A DNA stretch of 64,000 bases from Hyphomicrobium sp. (GTDB lineage Bacteria; Pseudomonadota; Alphaproteobacteria; Rhizobiales; Hyphomicrobiaceae). Made by a program: the position numbers and the translations under genes. Under the pieces are notes generated by a model, which was not told the origin of the DNA, made no database searches, and saw only the letters and a list, made by a program, of their open reading frames with translations. Positions 48,011-57,191 of this stretch are shown here, piece by piece (position 1 is the first letter of the stretch; each line of letters begins with the position of its first letter). The stretch lies in assembly GCA_003987725.1 (NCBI GenBank), contig RXJH01000013.1, forward strand, positions 1-64,000, given 5' to 3'.

Positions 48011-48424
48011 CTAGATGCGGCGCGCCGATTTCTGCAGCCTGACCGCCTTCTGATAATAAGCGCGTCCGAGATTTTCGAAGTCGAGCCGCTCGTCGACATT
48101 CGTTACGGGCGTAACAAATTCAACGCCGATATGCTTATCCTTCAGCCAGGATACCCTGCCGACGACGACCGTGCCGTCGAACAGCGTCAATGATACGGTT
48201 TCATCGACGTCCGGCACCACGCCGTCGAGAACACTGATCCGTGCGCCCGATTCAGAAAGATCTGTGAGATCGCAGATCAAATGAGATTTTCGAAACCGGA
48301 GTGCAACGTGCTGATGCGCCTCGTGCCTGGCGGTAACGCGACGGTCGTCCGGCGTAACATCTTCTGCAATTGTGTCGGGAGCTGCCAGGTTGCGAAAGAG
48401 TTTCCGGACCTTCGTTTGCTTCAT
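48011..48424 (-). CDS. PilZ domain protein
   Basis: 137 residues from ATG 48424 (AGG seven bases upstream; ATG 48451 is an alternative). A single PilZ domain with its two c-di-GMP motifs: RVTAR near residue 30 and DLSESG near 55. It should bind the messenger in the cytoplasm. The N-terminal 25 residues are basic. It lies between the J-domain-like gene and the ftcR-flgE operon, suggesting a role in controlling flagellar output. Confidence 0.9.
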   Translation of the reverse strand: MKQTKVRKLFRNLAAPDTIAEDVTPDDRRVTARHEAHQHVALRFRKSHLICDLTDLSESGARISVLDGVVPDVDETVSLTLFDGTVVVGRVSWLKDKHIGVEFVTPVTNVDERLDFENLGRAYYQKAVRLQKSARRI

Positions 48425-48772
48425 ATTACGCACCTGAACAAATCCACTCATTTCGCGGCGATTAAAACGTAATTATCTCCAAACGCTTATCGGCCGGGAA
48501 TTGACCGGTTCGCGGCAGAGTTGGCGTATTTCATTGAACAACAATTAGGTTACGGACCCGAAACGGAAACAAATAAAATTATATGGAGTTGAATTGCAAT
48601 TTGTACTCGAGGCGCCCCAAACGCGTGGAGTCATGTATCTGCATCGAGTGTAACTTCAGAGTGATTTGCCGTGTCTTTTCGGCCGCAAGCAATAATGAAA
48701 TAAATGTTAATAACTCGCGTGAATCACTGTATTCCCTTTAGTGCCAATGATTTGCGGGGCCTGGGGGGCAAC
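48425..48772. other. Intergenic region ahead of ftcR
   Basis: A divergent 348-base gap. It has no open frame of credible length. It holds the 10-bp palindrome AATTGCAATT (48592-48601), and AT-rich stretches occur around 48570-48600 and 48690-48720. It must carry the promoters of the PilZ gene and of ftcR, but I cannot place either with confidence. Confidence 0.5.
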
Positions 48773-49603
48773 ATGTTCGTTGTGCTTGACGATCGTTCGA
48801 CGGTCGCGGGAGGGTATGTTGCGTGTTTCGAACGAGAGGGTATTGCAGCTACAGCTGTAGATCCATCTGAGTTCTTCGAATGGTTCGAGCTCATCAATGA
48901 CTCCGATGTTGCCGTCATCGAGGGTTTTCTGCTCGGCACGGTTTCGGCCCGTCGGCAGATTTCGTCGCGCATTCGGTCGCGATGCCGTGCGCCACTTATT
49001 GGCCTGATCGAAGCGAGAGCGCTCAGCGAAACGCTCGAGCTCTTTTCGCTGGGTTTCGACGACGTGCTCGCGAAGCCGTTTCATGTCAGGGAAATTTTGG
49101 CGCGTAGCGGTGCCATTCGCCGCCGTATGCAAATCACCGACGAATGCGTTGATGTCGGGGGCATCAGGATCTTCTTCGACGGTCGCGACCCAATTGTTAA
49201 CGGCGACGTTCTGCCCTTGCCAAGGCGCGAACGGCGAATCTTGGAATGCCTCGTGCTGAGCCGCAATACGCGGATCACCAAGACGCAGATATTCAATCGC
49301 GTGTACGGAATATTCAACGACGAGATCCACGAGAACGTCATTGAAAGCCATATCAGCCGGCTTCGGAAGCGATTGAAGCAGAAGCTCGGATACGACCCGA
49401 TCGATTCTCAGCGGTTCCTCGGTTATCGCTTGAAAGACTTCGCAATTGAGGAGGTTTTGCAGACCGCGCACGTGGCGCCAACCAGTCTCACGCAAGGCCC
49501 AGATGCTTTAATGCCCCCGAGCATTATGCGCGACCAGGAGAATGTCGATGGGTCTCTACGGAGTAATGACTACGAGCGTCTCGGGAATGTCTGTCCAGTC
49601 TGA
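48773..49603 (+). CDS. ftcR: Flagellar regulator FtcR (OmpR-type, pseudo-receiver)
   Basis: 276 residues from ATG 48773. The N-terminal receiver fold (1-115) keeps the acidic pair in LDDR, but the phosphate-accepting Asp position reads Glu50 (DVAVIEGFLLG). The lysine in LAKPF is kept. The C-terminal winged helix includes ERRILECLVLSRNTRITKTQ and ENVIESHISRLRKRLKQK. FtcR is the flagellar regulator of Brucella and relatives, and the related Rem acts in Sinorhizobium. About 55 residues extend beyond the winged helix, and the final 56 bases overlap the flgE start. It likely activates hook and filament genes. Confidence 0.88.
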   Translation: MFVVLDDRSTVAGGYVACFEREGIAATAVDPSEFFEWFELINDSDVAVIEGFLLGTVSARRQISSRIRSRCRAPLIGLIEARALSETLELFSLGFDDVLAKPFHVREILARSGAIRRRMQITDECVDVGGIRIFFDGRDPIVNGDVLPLPRRERRILECLVLSRNTRITKTQIFNRVYGIFNDEIHENVIESHISRLRKRLKQKLGYDPIDSQRFLGYRLKDFAIEEVLQTAHVAPTSLTQGPDALMPPSIMRDQENVDGSLRSNDYERLGNVCPV

Positions 49604-50822
49604 CCGAATGGGTACGGTCGCGGACAACATCGCCAATATCAACACGGTTGGTTACAAGGCCTCGTCTACTGAATTCGCGACGCTGATCGCGGAAGGCAGC
49701 GTTGCAGAGTATGTGCCAGGCTCCGTTTCAACAATCGCCCGTCGCCTCATATCGCAGCAAGGTGACTTTACCTACACGAAGTCGCCGACCGATCTTGCTG
49801 TCAGCGGCAACGGCTTTTTCATGGTGCAAAGCGACGCCGGCACGCCCTATCTGACCCGCTCGGGCAACTTCGTCGCCAATGCCGACGGTGATCTCGTAAA
49901 CGCCGCAGGTTTCAAACTCCTGGGCTACAACCTCCTGGATGGCAGCTCAAGTTCGGTCGTGAATAGCGCGGCTGGCCTACAGGTTATAAGCACCAGCGGC
50001 TTGGGTATGAAGGCAACACCTTCGACGAGCGGCAAGTTTGGCGTGAACCTTCCGGCTGACGCGACTGTTACCGCTGCGGCCAACTTGCCGGGGGCGAATG
50101 CCGCCACGGCGGAGTACGCCGGCAAGACCTCGATCGTCACCTATGACAATCTCGGCCATCAGGTCACGCTCGATGTTTACTCGGCCAAAACCGCCAATAA
50201 TATATGGGAAATAACCGTCTACGACGCGGCCGGCTCGTCGGCATCCGGCGGATTTCCCTATACAGCGGGCTCTCAGTTGGCGACGACGTCGGTGACGTTT
50301 GACAGCACGACGGGTGCGTTGACAACGGCAAGCCCGCAAGCACTGAGCTTCAATATTCCCAACGGCAGCACGTTCTCGCTCGACATCAGCAAGATGACGC
50401 AACTTGCGGCGAACTACTCACCGCAAACAGGCGCCAACGCGCCAAGCGCGAACGGTAGCCCACCGTCCGCGGTCGATCGCCTCGAAATCAGCAACGAAGG
50501 AATTGTCACGGCTGTTTATGCTGACGGCTCGCGCGTCGATGCGTTCAAGATCCCACTCGCGACCGTAGCAAGCCCCGACAACCTTACGGCAATCTCCGGC
50601 AACGTTTTCGCGACGAATAAGTCCTCGGGCGATTTGCAGCTCGGCACTGCAAACGACGGCGGCAGGGGCAAAATCATCTCTGGCGCACTGGAAAGCAGTA
50701 CTGTCGATCTCGCTTCCGAGCTGACGACCATGGTTCAGGCGCAGCGCAACTACACGGCAAACTCCAAAGTATTCCAGACCGGCACCGAACTGTTGGACGT
50801 TCTCGTAAATCTCGTTCGCTGA
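49548..50822 (+). CDS. flgE: Flagellar hook protein FlgE
   Basis: 424 residues from ATG 49548, which lies 7 bases after AGGAG (49536-49540) and yields the usual MGLYG start. An ATG at 49542 is too close to the Shine-Dalgarno. The rod/hook signature is RMGTVADNIANINTVGYK, and the C-terminal block is LASELTTMVQAQRNYTANSK. FlgE is the structural subunit of the hook. It begins inside ftcR and leads flgK-flgL-flaF-flbT-flgD-fliQ. Confidence 0.95.
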   Translation: MGLYGVMTTSVSGMSVQSDRMGTVADNIANINTVGYKASSTEFATLIAEGSVAEYVPGSVSTIARRLISQQGDFTYTKSPTDLAVSGNGFFMVQSDAGTPYLTRSGNFVANADGDLVNAAGFKLLGYNLLDGSSSSVVNSAAGLQVISTSGLGMKATPSTSGKFGVNLPADATVTAAANLPGANAATAEYAGKTSIVTYDNLGHQVTLDVYSAKTANNIWEITVYDAAGSSASGGFPYTAGSQLATTSVTFDSTTGALTTASPQALSFNIPNGSTFSLDISKMTQLAANYSPQTGANAPSANGSPPSAVDRLEISNEGIVTAVYADGSRVDAFKIPLATVASPDNLTAISGNVFATNKSSGDLQLGTANDGGRGKIISGALESSTVDLASELTTMVQAQRNYTANSKVFQTGTELLDVLVNLVR

Positions 50823-50853
50823 CGGGCGAATTGAAAGGTAAAAGGCCCAGCAT

Positions 50854-52326
50854 ATGACGCTTACACAGAGTATCGGCAACGCGCGTTCGAGTCTGTCGAC
50901 AGTTTCCGAGCAAATCTCGGTGGTATCGCAGAATATCGCGAACGTGAGCAATGCCGACGCGACGCGTAAGGTCGCAAACGTCATAACTGGGCCTGGTGGC
51001 GGCGTCAGCGTCGCCTCCATTTCTCGTACTGCAAACAAACTTCTGCTCGACACGTATCTGACTGCAAATTCCAATAATCAGACGCAAACCGTGATAAACT
51101 CGGCGCTTAATCAGCTCGAGAACACGGTTGGCGAGACCGATTCGGAAACCTCTCCCGCAGCGCTCATTGCGAAGCTGAACTCTGCTCTTCAGAATTACTC
51201 CACAACTCCGCAGAACGGCGCCATCGCGGCGACGGTCGTCTCTGCTGCGCAAGCGTTGGCGACGTCTCTCAACTCGGCCACCCAAGCGGTGACCACTATG
51301 CGGAATCAGGCCGACAACGACATCGCGACGTCGGTCTCCAACATCAACAATCTGCTGTCCCAGTTTCAGAAGCTGAACCAGACGATCGTGAGCGGAACGG
51401 GCAGCGGCGCCGACATCACCGATGCGCTCGACCAGCGCGACGCCATTCTGAAGCAGCTGTCGTCCGAGGTCGGCATACGAACCGTTACGCGCGCGGGCGG
51501 CGATATGGCGATCTACACCGATAGCGGCGTAACGCTATTCGACAAGACTGCGCGGCAGGTAACATTCCAAGCTTCGTCAAATCTCGGGCCGAACTCCGTC
51601 GGCAATCCAGTCTATGCCGATGGCGTTCCGATTGCCGGAACTCCGCATACGATGTCGATCAGTTCTGGCAATCTGGCAGGCCTGGTCGAAGTCAGAGACA
51701 ACATCGCCCTCACCTATCAGGGCCAGCTGGATGAGATCGCCCGCGGTCTGATTGAGGCGACCGCCGAGACCGATCAGTCCGCGACGCCGACACTGTCGGC
51801 AGCCGCCGGTTTGTTTACGTACGGCGGCGGCCCTGCAATTCCCACGTCCGGAACTCTGGTGGCGGGCCTCGCCGGCTCGATCAAGGTCAACCCGAACGTC
51901 GATCCCTCGCAAGGCGGAGATCCGACGCTCATCAGAGACGGCGGTATCGCGGGCAACGCGGCCTACACATATAATTCGACAGGTGCTGCTTCCTATACGG
52001 ACAGAATTCAGCAGCTCATAACAAATCTCGGAACGTCGCGATCGTTTGACCCGTCAGCCCAGCTGACGCAGACGGCCTCCGTTACCGATTACGCAAAATC
52101 CTCGGTGTCTTGGCTTGAATCGCTAAGGCAGTCGGCGAGCGCTGAGGCTGAATCGCGTCAGACGCTGGCGGATCGCGCGAGTTCCGCGCTTTCGAAAGAT
52201 ACCGGCGTTAATTTGGACGAGGAGATGACCAACCTCCTCGCTTTGGAGAGAACCTTCCAGGCCTCATCGAGATTGATAAACACCGTCGACAGCTTGTTCG
52301 CATCGCTCCTCCAGACAGTCGGCTGA
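50854..52326 (+). CDS. flgK: Hook-filament junction protein FlgK
   Basis: 490 residues. The N-terminal heptad region (TVSEQISVVSQNIANVSNAD) and the C-terminal end (EMTNLLALERTFQASSRLIN, TVDSLFASLLQTV) match FlgK. The protein forms the first junction layer between hook and filament. Start ATG 50854 follows AAAGGTAAAAGG. It is 31 bases after flgE and 4 before flgL. Confidence 0.95.
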   Translation: MTLTQSIGNARSSLSTVSEQISVVSQNIANVSNADATRKVANVITGPGGGVSVASISRTANKLLLDTYLTANSNNQTQTVINSALNQLENTVGETDSETSPAALIAKLNSALQNYSTTPQNGAIAATVVSAAQALATSLNSATQAVTTMRNQADNDIATSVSNINNLLSQFQKLNQTIVSGTGSGADITDALDQRDAILKQLSSEVGIRTVTRAGGDMAIYTDSGVTLFDKTARQVTFQASSNLGPNSVGNPVYADGVPIAGTPHTMSISSGNLAGLVEVRDNIALTYQGQLDEIARGLIEATAETDQSATPTLSAAAGLFTYGGGPAIPTSGTLVAGLAGSIKVNPNVDPSQGGDPTLIRDGGIAGNAAYTYNSTGAASYTDRIQQLITNLGTSRSFDPSAQLTQTASVTDYAKSSVSWLESLRQSASAEAESRQTLADRASSALSKDTGVNLDEEMTNLLALERTFQASSRLINTVDSLFASLLQTVG

Positions 52327-52330
52327 CATC

Positions 52331-53386
52331 ATGATATCAACGTCGTTCGTATCGTCCTCTTCACTCTCGGCTGACACGCGCAGATCGATAGCCCGCCTGC
52401 AGTCGCAGCTCGTCGACGCGCAAAAAGAGCTTGCGACGGGAAGGCACGCCGACGTCGGTGTCACCCTGGGCGCGACGACCGGGGTCAGCGTTTCCATGCG
52501 CCAGGACCTGGAGCAGATTCAGTCGATCAAGAGTTCGAACAATCTCGTCCTGGGTCGTATGGAAGCTTCGCAATCGTCTCTTCAAACCATAGCGACCAGC
52601 ACACAGTCATTCTTGGCGGCTTTGATTAGTGGCGGTTCGGCCTCGACGTCGCCCCAAACGCTTATTCAATCTGCGCAATCCGGCCTGCTAACCCTGCAGG
52701 ATCAGCTGAATACATCGCTTGACGGACAATATCTCTTTGCGGGCATCAATTCGGACGTCAAGCCGATGGACGACTTCTTCGGAAGTCCTCCATCCGCCGG
52801 TCAGCAGGCCGTGACGGCTGCGTTCGTTGCCAAATTCGGCTTCAGTCCCACCAGCTCCCAGGCAGCGAGCATCTCACCTTCCGATATGAAGGACTTTCTC
52901 GATAACGAGTTCGCCAATCTGTTCACCACTTCGAGCTGGGCCAGTACCTGGTCGTCCGCGTCAGACAAATCCGTTAGCAGCCGGATTTCGCGAACCGAGA
53001 TAGCGAATACGTCCGTGACTGCGAACGACAGCAACTTTCGCACGTTGACCGAAGCATTCACGATGATCTCGGGCTTGGGTTTTGCAAACCTCGGAAGCGG
53101 CACCCAGGAAGTGATCATAGCGAAGGCACGAGATCTCGTCGCCAACGCAACGGGCGGACTTACGCAAGTTCAGTCATACCTTGGTGTAACGCAACAGCGC
53201 GTTACGAGCGCGAACGATCAGATCAGCACTCAGATCGACTTTCTCACAAAATCGATCGACAACCTCGAACAGGTCGATCCGGCCGCTATCACCACGCAGC
53301 TTTCAGACATTTCGACCGCACTTCAGGCGGCGTACTCCATCACGAACAAGCTGAATAATCTCACCATCATGGACTATCTGTCGTGA
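52331..53386 (+). CDS. flgL: Hook-filament junction protein FlgL
   Basis: 351 residues, somewhat longer than the enterobacterial type. The N-terminal flagellin-like helix includes LQSQLVDAQKELATGRHADV, with LNTSLDGQYLFAGIN in the D1 region. The C-terminal helix is YSITNKLNNLTIMDYLS. It forms the second junction layer. Its start is four bases after the flgK stop. Confidence 0.93.
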   Translation: MISTSFVSSSSLSADTRRSIARLQSQLVDAQKELATGRHADVGVTLGATTGVSVSMRQDLEQIQSIKSSNNLVLGRMEASQSSLQTIATSTQSFLAALISGGSASTSPQTLIQSAQSGLLTLQDQLNTSLDGQYLFAGINSDVKPMDDFFGSPPSAGQQAVTAAFVAKFGFSPTSSQAASISPSDMKDFLDNEFANLFTTSSWASTWSSASDKSVSSRISRTEIANTSVTANDSNFRTLTEAFTMISGLGFANLGSGTQEVIIAKARDLVANATGGLTQVQSYLGVTQQRVTSANDQISTQIDFLTKSIDNLEQVDPAAITTQLSDISTALQAAYSITNKLNNLTIMDYLS

Positions 53387-53427
53387 GCTTAGGCGGCATC
53401 TAGAGCAAGTCTTGCGGAAGGCAGAAG

Positions 53428-53772
53428 ATGTACAAGTTCTCATACGAAGAGACGCTGATTGAATCGAGCAGCCGGCAACGTGAAAACGAGCGGCTCGCTA
53501 TAGAGCAGTCGGTAGCACTGCTGAAGTCAGCAGAGCAGGCCGGTCCGCAGTCGCGCGAAGCGATCGATGCCATTTTCTTCCTGAACAGGCTCTGGAGTTT
53601 CTTTCTCGACGATCTCGCGAAGCCTGAAAATGGATTGCCGGATGAAGTCCGGGCGAGCCTGATCTCGATCGGTATCTGGATGCTCAAGGAAGCCGACGCG
53701 ATCAGCAAGGGCAACTCGCGGAATTTCGCGGGCCTGATCGATGTCTCGAATGTCATCGCGGAAGGATTGTGA
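53428..53772 (+). CDS. flaF: Flagellin biosynthesis regulator FlaF
   Basis: 114 residues with the FlaF blocks ESSSRQRENERLAIEQSVAL and LNRLWSFFLDDLAKPENGLP. In Caulobacter and Brucella FlaF is needed for flagellin production, working with FlbT, which acts on flagellin mRNA. Its stop overlaps the flbT start (GTGATG), so the pair is translationally coupled. Confidence 0.93.
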   Translation: MYKFSYEETLIESSSRQRENERLAIEQSVALLKSAEQAGPQSREAIDAIFFLNRLWSFFLDDLAKPENGLPDEVRASLISIGIWMLKEADAISKGNSRNFAGLIDVSNVIAEGL

Positions 53773-54188
53773 TGGCTGGCGGCCTGAAAATCACGTTGCG
53801 TGCCGGCGAGCGGATCTTCATCAACGGCGGCGTCTTGCGCGTTGATCGCAAGGTCAGCCTCGAGCTGATGAATGACGTCATCTTCCTTCTCGAGCAGCAT
53901 GTGATGAAGCCCGAGGACACGACGACTCCGTTCAAGCAGCTGTATTTCATGATCCAGATGATGCTGATGGATCCTTCATTGCACATGAAGGCACGGACGA
54001 TGGCGCGCGAGTCGGTCGCCAATCTTCTCGGAAGCATAAGCAACCGCATTCTGAAACAGGGACTTATCGATACGGCGGAGCTTCTCGATAGCGATCGTCC
54101 GTTCGATGCATTGAAGAAAGTCAGATCGCTGCTTCCCGTGGAAGCCGCTGAAATGAATCCTCAGGAACAGAGCAAGGAGGTCGCATGA
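53772..54188 (+). CDS. flbT: Flagellin mRNA regulator FlbT
   Basis: 138 residues from ATG 53772. The conserved N-terminal stretch is KITLRAGERIFINGGVLRVD. The middle block QLYFMIQMMLMDPS is also typical. FlbT binds flagellin transcripts and adjusts their stability or translation to filament assembly state in alphaproteobacteria. A target gene is the flagellin at 39284. It overlaps flaF by one base and flgD by four bases. Confidence 0.93.
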   Translation: MAGGLKITLRAGERIFINGGVLRVDRKVSLELMNDVIFLLEQHVMKPEDTTTPFKQLYFMIQMMLMDPSLHMKARTMARESVANLLGSISNRILKQGLIDTAELLDSDRPFDALKKVRSLLPVEAAEMNPQEQSKEVA

Positions 54189-54589
54189 CAACGGTTCCGT
54201 CGACCGGCAGCACGAGCTCGAACACGTCAACTTCTGACGCTGCTAAGTCGAATACGCTCAACTACAATGACTTTTTGAAGTTGATGATCGCGCAGATGAA
54301 GAATCAGGATCCGCTGAATCCGACGGATTCGACGCAATACATGTCTCAGATTGCCCAGTTCTCGAGCGTCGAGCAGTCCATCAACACAAACTCCAAGCTT
54401 GATCAACTTCTCGTAAATTCGAACATCTCTCAAGCAAGTACGATGATCGGACTGACGCTGAAGGCACCGGACGGCACAACAGGCACCATCCAATCGGTGC
54501 GAATTGATTCTTCCGGCTCAACAGCAATCCTGACGACGGGCAAGGAAGTGCCGATCGGCGCGGGCGTAACAATCGGCTACCCGGCATGA
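54185..54589 (+). CDS. flgD: Hook cap protein FlgD
   Basis: 134 residues, the short alphaproteobacterial form. The N-terminal FlgD block is LNYNDFLKLMIAQMKNQDPL followed by SQIAQFSSVEQS. The C-terminal domain found in enterobacteria is reduced to a single small segment. FlgD caps the growing hook. It overlaps flbT and fliQ by four bases. Confidence 0.93.
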   Translation: MTTVPSTGSTSSNTSTSDAAKSNTLNYNDFLKLMIAQMKNQDPLNPTDSTQYMSQIAQFSSVEQSINTNSKLDQLLVNSNISQASTMIGLTLKAPDGTTGTIQSVRIDSSGSTAILTTGKEVPIGAGVTIGYPA

Positions 54590-54855
54590 CGGAAGGCGAC
54601 GCGCTCGAGATCGTTCAACAAGCGATCTGGCTAACGATCGTCTTGGCTGGCCCCGTTGTGGGGTCCGCGATGGTGGTCGGCGTCGGTGTAGCGTTCTTTC
54701 AAGCGCTCACCCAAATTCAGGAAATGACGCTTACCTTTGTGCCGAAATTGATTGTCGGCTTTCTAATCATTCTGCTGACAGGCAGCTACAGCGGCAGCCT
54801 GCTAAAAGTGTTCACCGAGCAACTGTATCTGCGAATTGCCCTCGGATTTAAGTGA
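54586..54855 (+). CDS. fliQ: Flagellar export protein FliQ
   Basis: 89 residues with two membrane segments (IVLAGPVVGSAMVVGVGVAF and FLIILLTGSYSG) and the conserved ALTQIQEMTLTFVPKL between them. It is part of the export gate with FliP (38319) and FliR. flhA and fliR, which follow fliQ in many rhizobial loci, are not here. The operon ends after this gene. Confidence 0.95.
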   Translation: MTEGDALEIVQQAIWLTIVLAGPVVGSAMVVGVGVAFFQALTQIQEMTLTFVPKLIVGFLIILLTGSYSGSLLKVFTEQLYLRIALGFK

Positions 54856-55138
54856 CAGTGTCGCATAAAATTATGTGAATGATATAAATCATCAAAAAGA
54901 GTATTGCGCCTGTCGACGACTCATGGTCCGTAGGCGGAGATACTGTGTCCGCAAATCGAAGCGTCGTTCCTCTTCTTTCGCAGGAGTTCGCTTGGTGCTG
55001 TCGGAAAATAAATCACTATGACGACTCTATCCTCAATTCTGCCCAGGGTTTCCGTCGGAAACCGGCGTGCGATTTCTCACGGGCAGATCTCCTTTCCAAC
55101 GAGGCAAAACGCTTCGTCACCTTGAGCTGAGCAGGATT

Positions 55139-56242
55139 ATGAGCGCATTAGCACTGAAGCAATTGCCGTCTTCCGCCGTAATCATGTTGGTCAGCATACT
55201 AGGGATAGTTGCGACGTTTCTGGTCTGGCATATTTCGATGCGCTCAGACATCGACCTCACGGCCCTATCGGACATCTCTTGGCAAATTGCGGAAGTGGAT
55301 TCGCGCGGCCGGCTAGTACGGCTCGGCTCCCACCCATTTGCCCTCGCGCTCTTGTTTGGGCTGGTAGCAGCAGGCTGCATGACTTTCGCATGGGGCGCCT
55401 TGCAATTTTTCCGCTTGGGTGCAGTAGGGCCGAACGAAATCGACGAACGCTTGTCCGAGCGCCTGGAAAAGGTGGGGCAGGAACTGGATGACGAGGTTTT
55501 CTCTGTCGTTCGGCTGCTGAAGGAGCATCTCGAGCTCAGCGGTTCGCATTCCGAATCGTTGGCGAAGGTGAGCAGCACGTTGGTCGCGTCGACGCCGCCG
55601 GAACGCGTCCGTGCCATCATCCAGATGCTGATCAGCGAAAACAAGAAAGTTCAAAATGAAGTCCGCGAGCTGAATGGCCGATTGCAACAGTCGCAGCAGC
55701 AGATCGAGAAGCTGAGGGTCAGTCTCAGCGATAGTCACAAGCTAGGAATGCTCGATGCCGTCACGTCGCTTAAGAACCGGCATTGGTTGGAGGTTTACCT
55801 TCCGAGAGAGGTCACCACGGCTACCGAAACGAATGGCTGTCTCTCATTGATTATGGCGGACGTCGACCATTTTAAGAGGATCAACGACACATTCGGGCAT
55901 GCGGTCGGTGACGAAATCCTTAGGCGTTTTGCCGAGCTTCTCTCAAAGAACATCAAGGGGCGTGACACCGCGGCGCGCTACGGCGGGGAAGAGTTCATCA
56001 TACTGCTCCCGCAGACGCGGCTCGACGGCGCCAAGAACCTCGGAGAACAGATCCGAGGGGAACTCGAAAACAAGAAATGGATGCATCACCGGACGGGGCA
56101 ACCCATCGGCAAAGTCACGGCATCTTTCGGAATTGCAGAATGGCGCCAGGGCGAGGATTGTTACGCGCTTTTGGATCGAGCGGATTCAAAACTTTATGAG
56201 GCGAAGGCCGCCGGCCGCAATCGTATCATTGCTGACGAATAG
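55139..56242 (+). CDS. Membrane diguanylate cyclase with altered I-site
   Basis: 367 residues from ATG 55139, which has AGGA nearby. Two N-terminal hydrophobic segments lie at about residues 12-30 and 66-92, followed by a coiled-coil linker (about 175-205) and a GGDEF domain at about 205-365. The active motif is intact as GGEEF at 282-286. The RxxD inhibitory site reads KGRD, so product feedback may be weak or absent. It makes c-di-GMP at the membrane. The gene lies alone downstream of fliQ, before two c-di-GMP genes on the other strand. Confidence 0.92.
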   Translation: MSALALKQLPSSAVIMLVSILGIVATFLVWHISMRSDIDLTALSDISWQIAEVDSRGRLVRLGSHPFALALLFGLVAAGCMTFAWGALQFFRLGAVGPNEIDERLSERLEKVGQELDDEVFSVVRLLKEHLELSGSHSESLAKVSSTLVASTPPERVRAIIQMLISENKKVQNEVRELNGRLQQSQQQIEKLRVSLSDSHKLGMLDAVTSLKNRHWLEVYLPREVTTATETNGCLSLIMADVDHFKRINDTFGHAVGDEILRRFAELLSKNIKGRDTAARYGGEEFIILLPQTRLDGAKNLGEQIRGELENKKWMHHRTGQPIGKVTASFGIAEWRQGEDCYALLDRADSKLYEAKAAGRNRIIADE

Positions 56243-56273
56243 AAAAATCTCTGCCGCAAACGATAGGCAGTGT

Positions 56274-57146
56274 TTATCTGGCGATCAGCGGATCGTCATC
56301 GGATAGCGGCTCATCGAACTGAACGCTTACCTTCTTGTTATGGAACCAAGTGACGGTTCCTTTCATCTTTCGTCCGTTGCGGAGTTCGACGAGAACCCGT
56401 TCCTTCAATGGGAAATCTCGCTCGCAATCGAGACCGATGCCGTTTTTTGAAATATCGCGCGCAAGGGCAATCGAGCCGCCGCCTTTATCGCTTATCTTGC
56501 AGGGCTGCAGCAGAACGTATCTCGGCGTCTTGCGGCGTTGAGGCAGAACGGGAATTGCGACTTCACCGTATTGATTGACGCAGCCGAAGCCACCAGAAAG
56601 CGCGTCTTGGAGAAATTTGCCGAGAACGAGCGCATTTCCAGTGTAAATGCCGTTGAAACGCCAGCGCGTCTCTGGTTCGAGACGGGCAACTGCGGTTTTG
56701 CAGTCTTCAGCGAGCTTCCGCCAGAGGGCGGTAATTTGCTCGAGTTTCGTGAGGGATATGCGAGGTCCGGAAAAGACTCCGGCCTGCTCGATCAGCGGCA
56801 ACGCCAAATTCTTGGCGTCAGACAAGTTGAAATAGATCTTGCGGAGTGACGAGGTAATTTCTTCCGAAAGCCCGATCTCCTGCCATGCGCCGAGTGCGGC
56901 TTTGATGACGGGCGATTCCACGGGGACGAGGTTGCTGCACGATCGAAGCATCCACGTCCGCTCGAAGGCCAAGCTTGCATTCATGCAGGCCGTGATGCCG
57001 CCGATCTGAAGCGCGCTCCAGTGAAATTCACAGACGAGCGCTTCGAAGAGTGCGTTGCCTTCATCTGGTTCGTTCGAAAGCCGCGAGCGCGGGAAAGATG
57101 GCCGGGCCGGATCGGGAAAATTTAAAAGTGCCCTTAACACAGTCAT
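56274..57146 (-). CDS. Protein with C-terminal PilZ domain
   Basis: 290 residues. The first 215 are unrecognised and helix-rich. Residues 215-285 form a PilZ domain with both binding motifs: RRKTPR and DISKNG. GAGAGAG just ahead of the ATG at 57146 supports the start. It is the partner of the large GGDEF-EAL gene upstream (45 bases) on the same strand and could act as its effector. Confidence 0.88.
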   Translation of the reverse strand: MTVLRALLNFPDPARPSFPRSRLSNEPDEGNALFEALVCEFHWSALQIGGITACMNASLAFERTWMLRSCSNLVPVESPVIKAALGAWQEIGLSEEITSSLRKIYFNLSDAKNLALPLIEQAGVFSGPRISLTKLEQITALWRKLAEDCKTAVARLEPETRWRFNGIYTGNALVLGKFLQDALSGGFGCVNQYGEVAIPVLPQRRKTPRYVLLQPCKISDKGGGSIALARDISKNGIGLDCERDFPLKERVLVELRNGRKMKGTVTWFHNKKVSVQFDEPLSDDDPLIAR

Positions 57147-57191
57147 CTCTCTCAGATTGAGCCGGCGTACGAATGCCGGACGTGAACGTTA

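Noticed and set aside
54945..55130. Small open frame of 61 residues in the gap after fliQ
   Set aside because: It has no ribosome binding site and no recognisable sequence, and overlaps the leader of the diguanylate cyclase gene.
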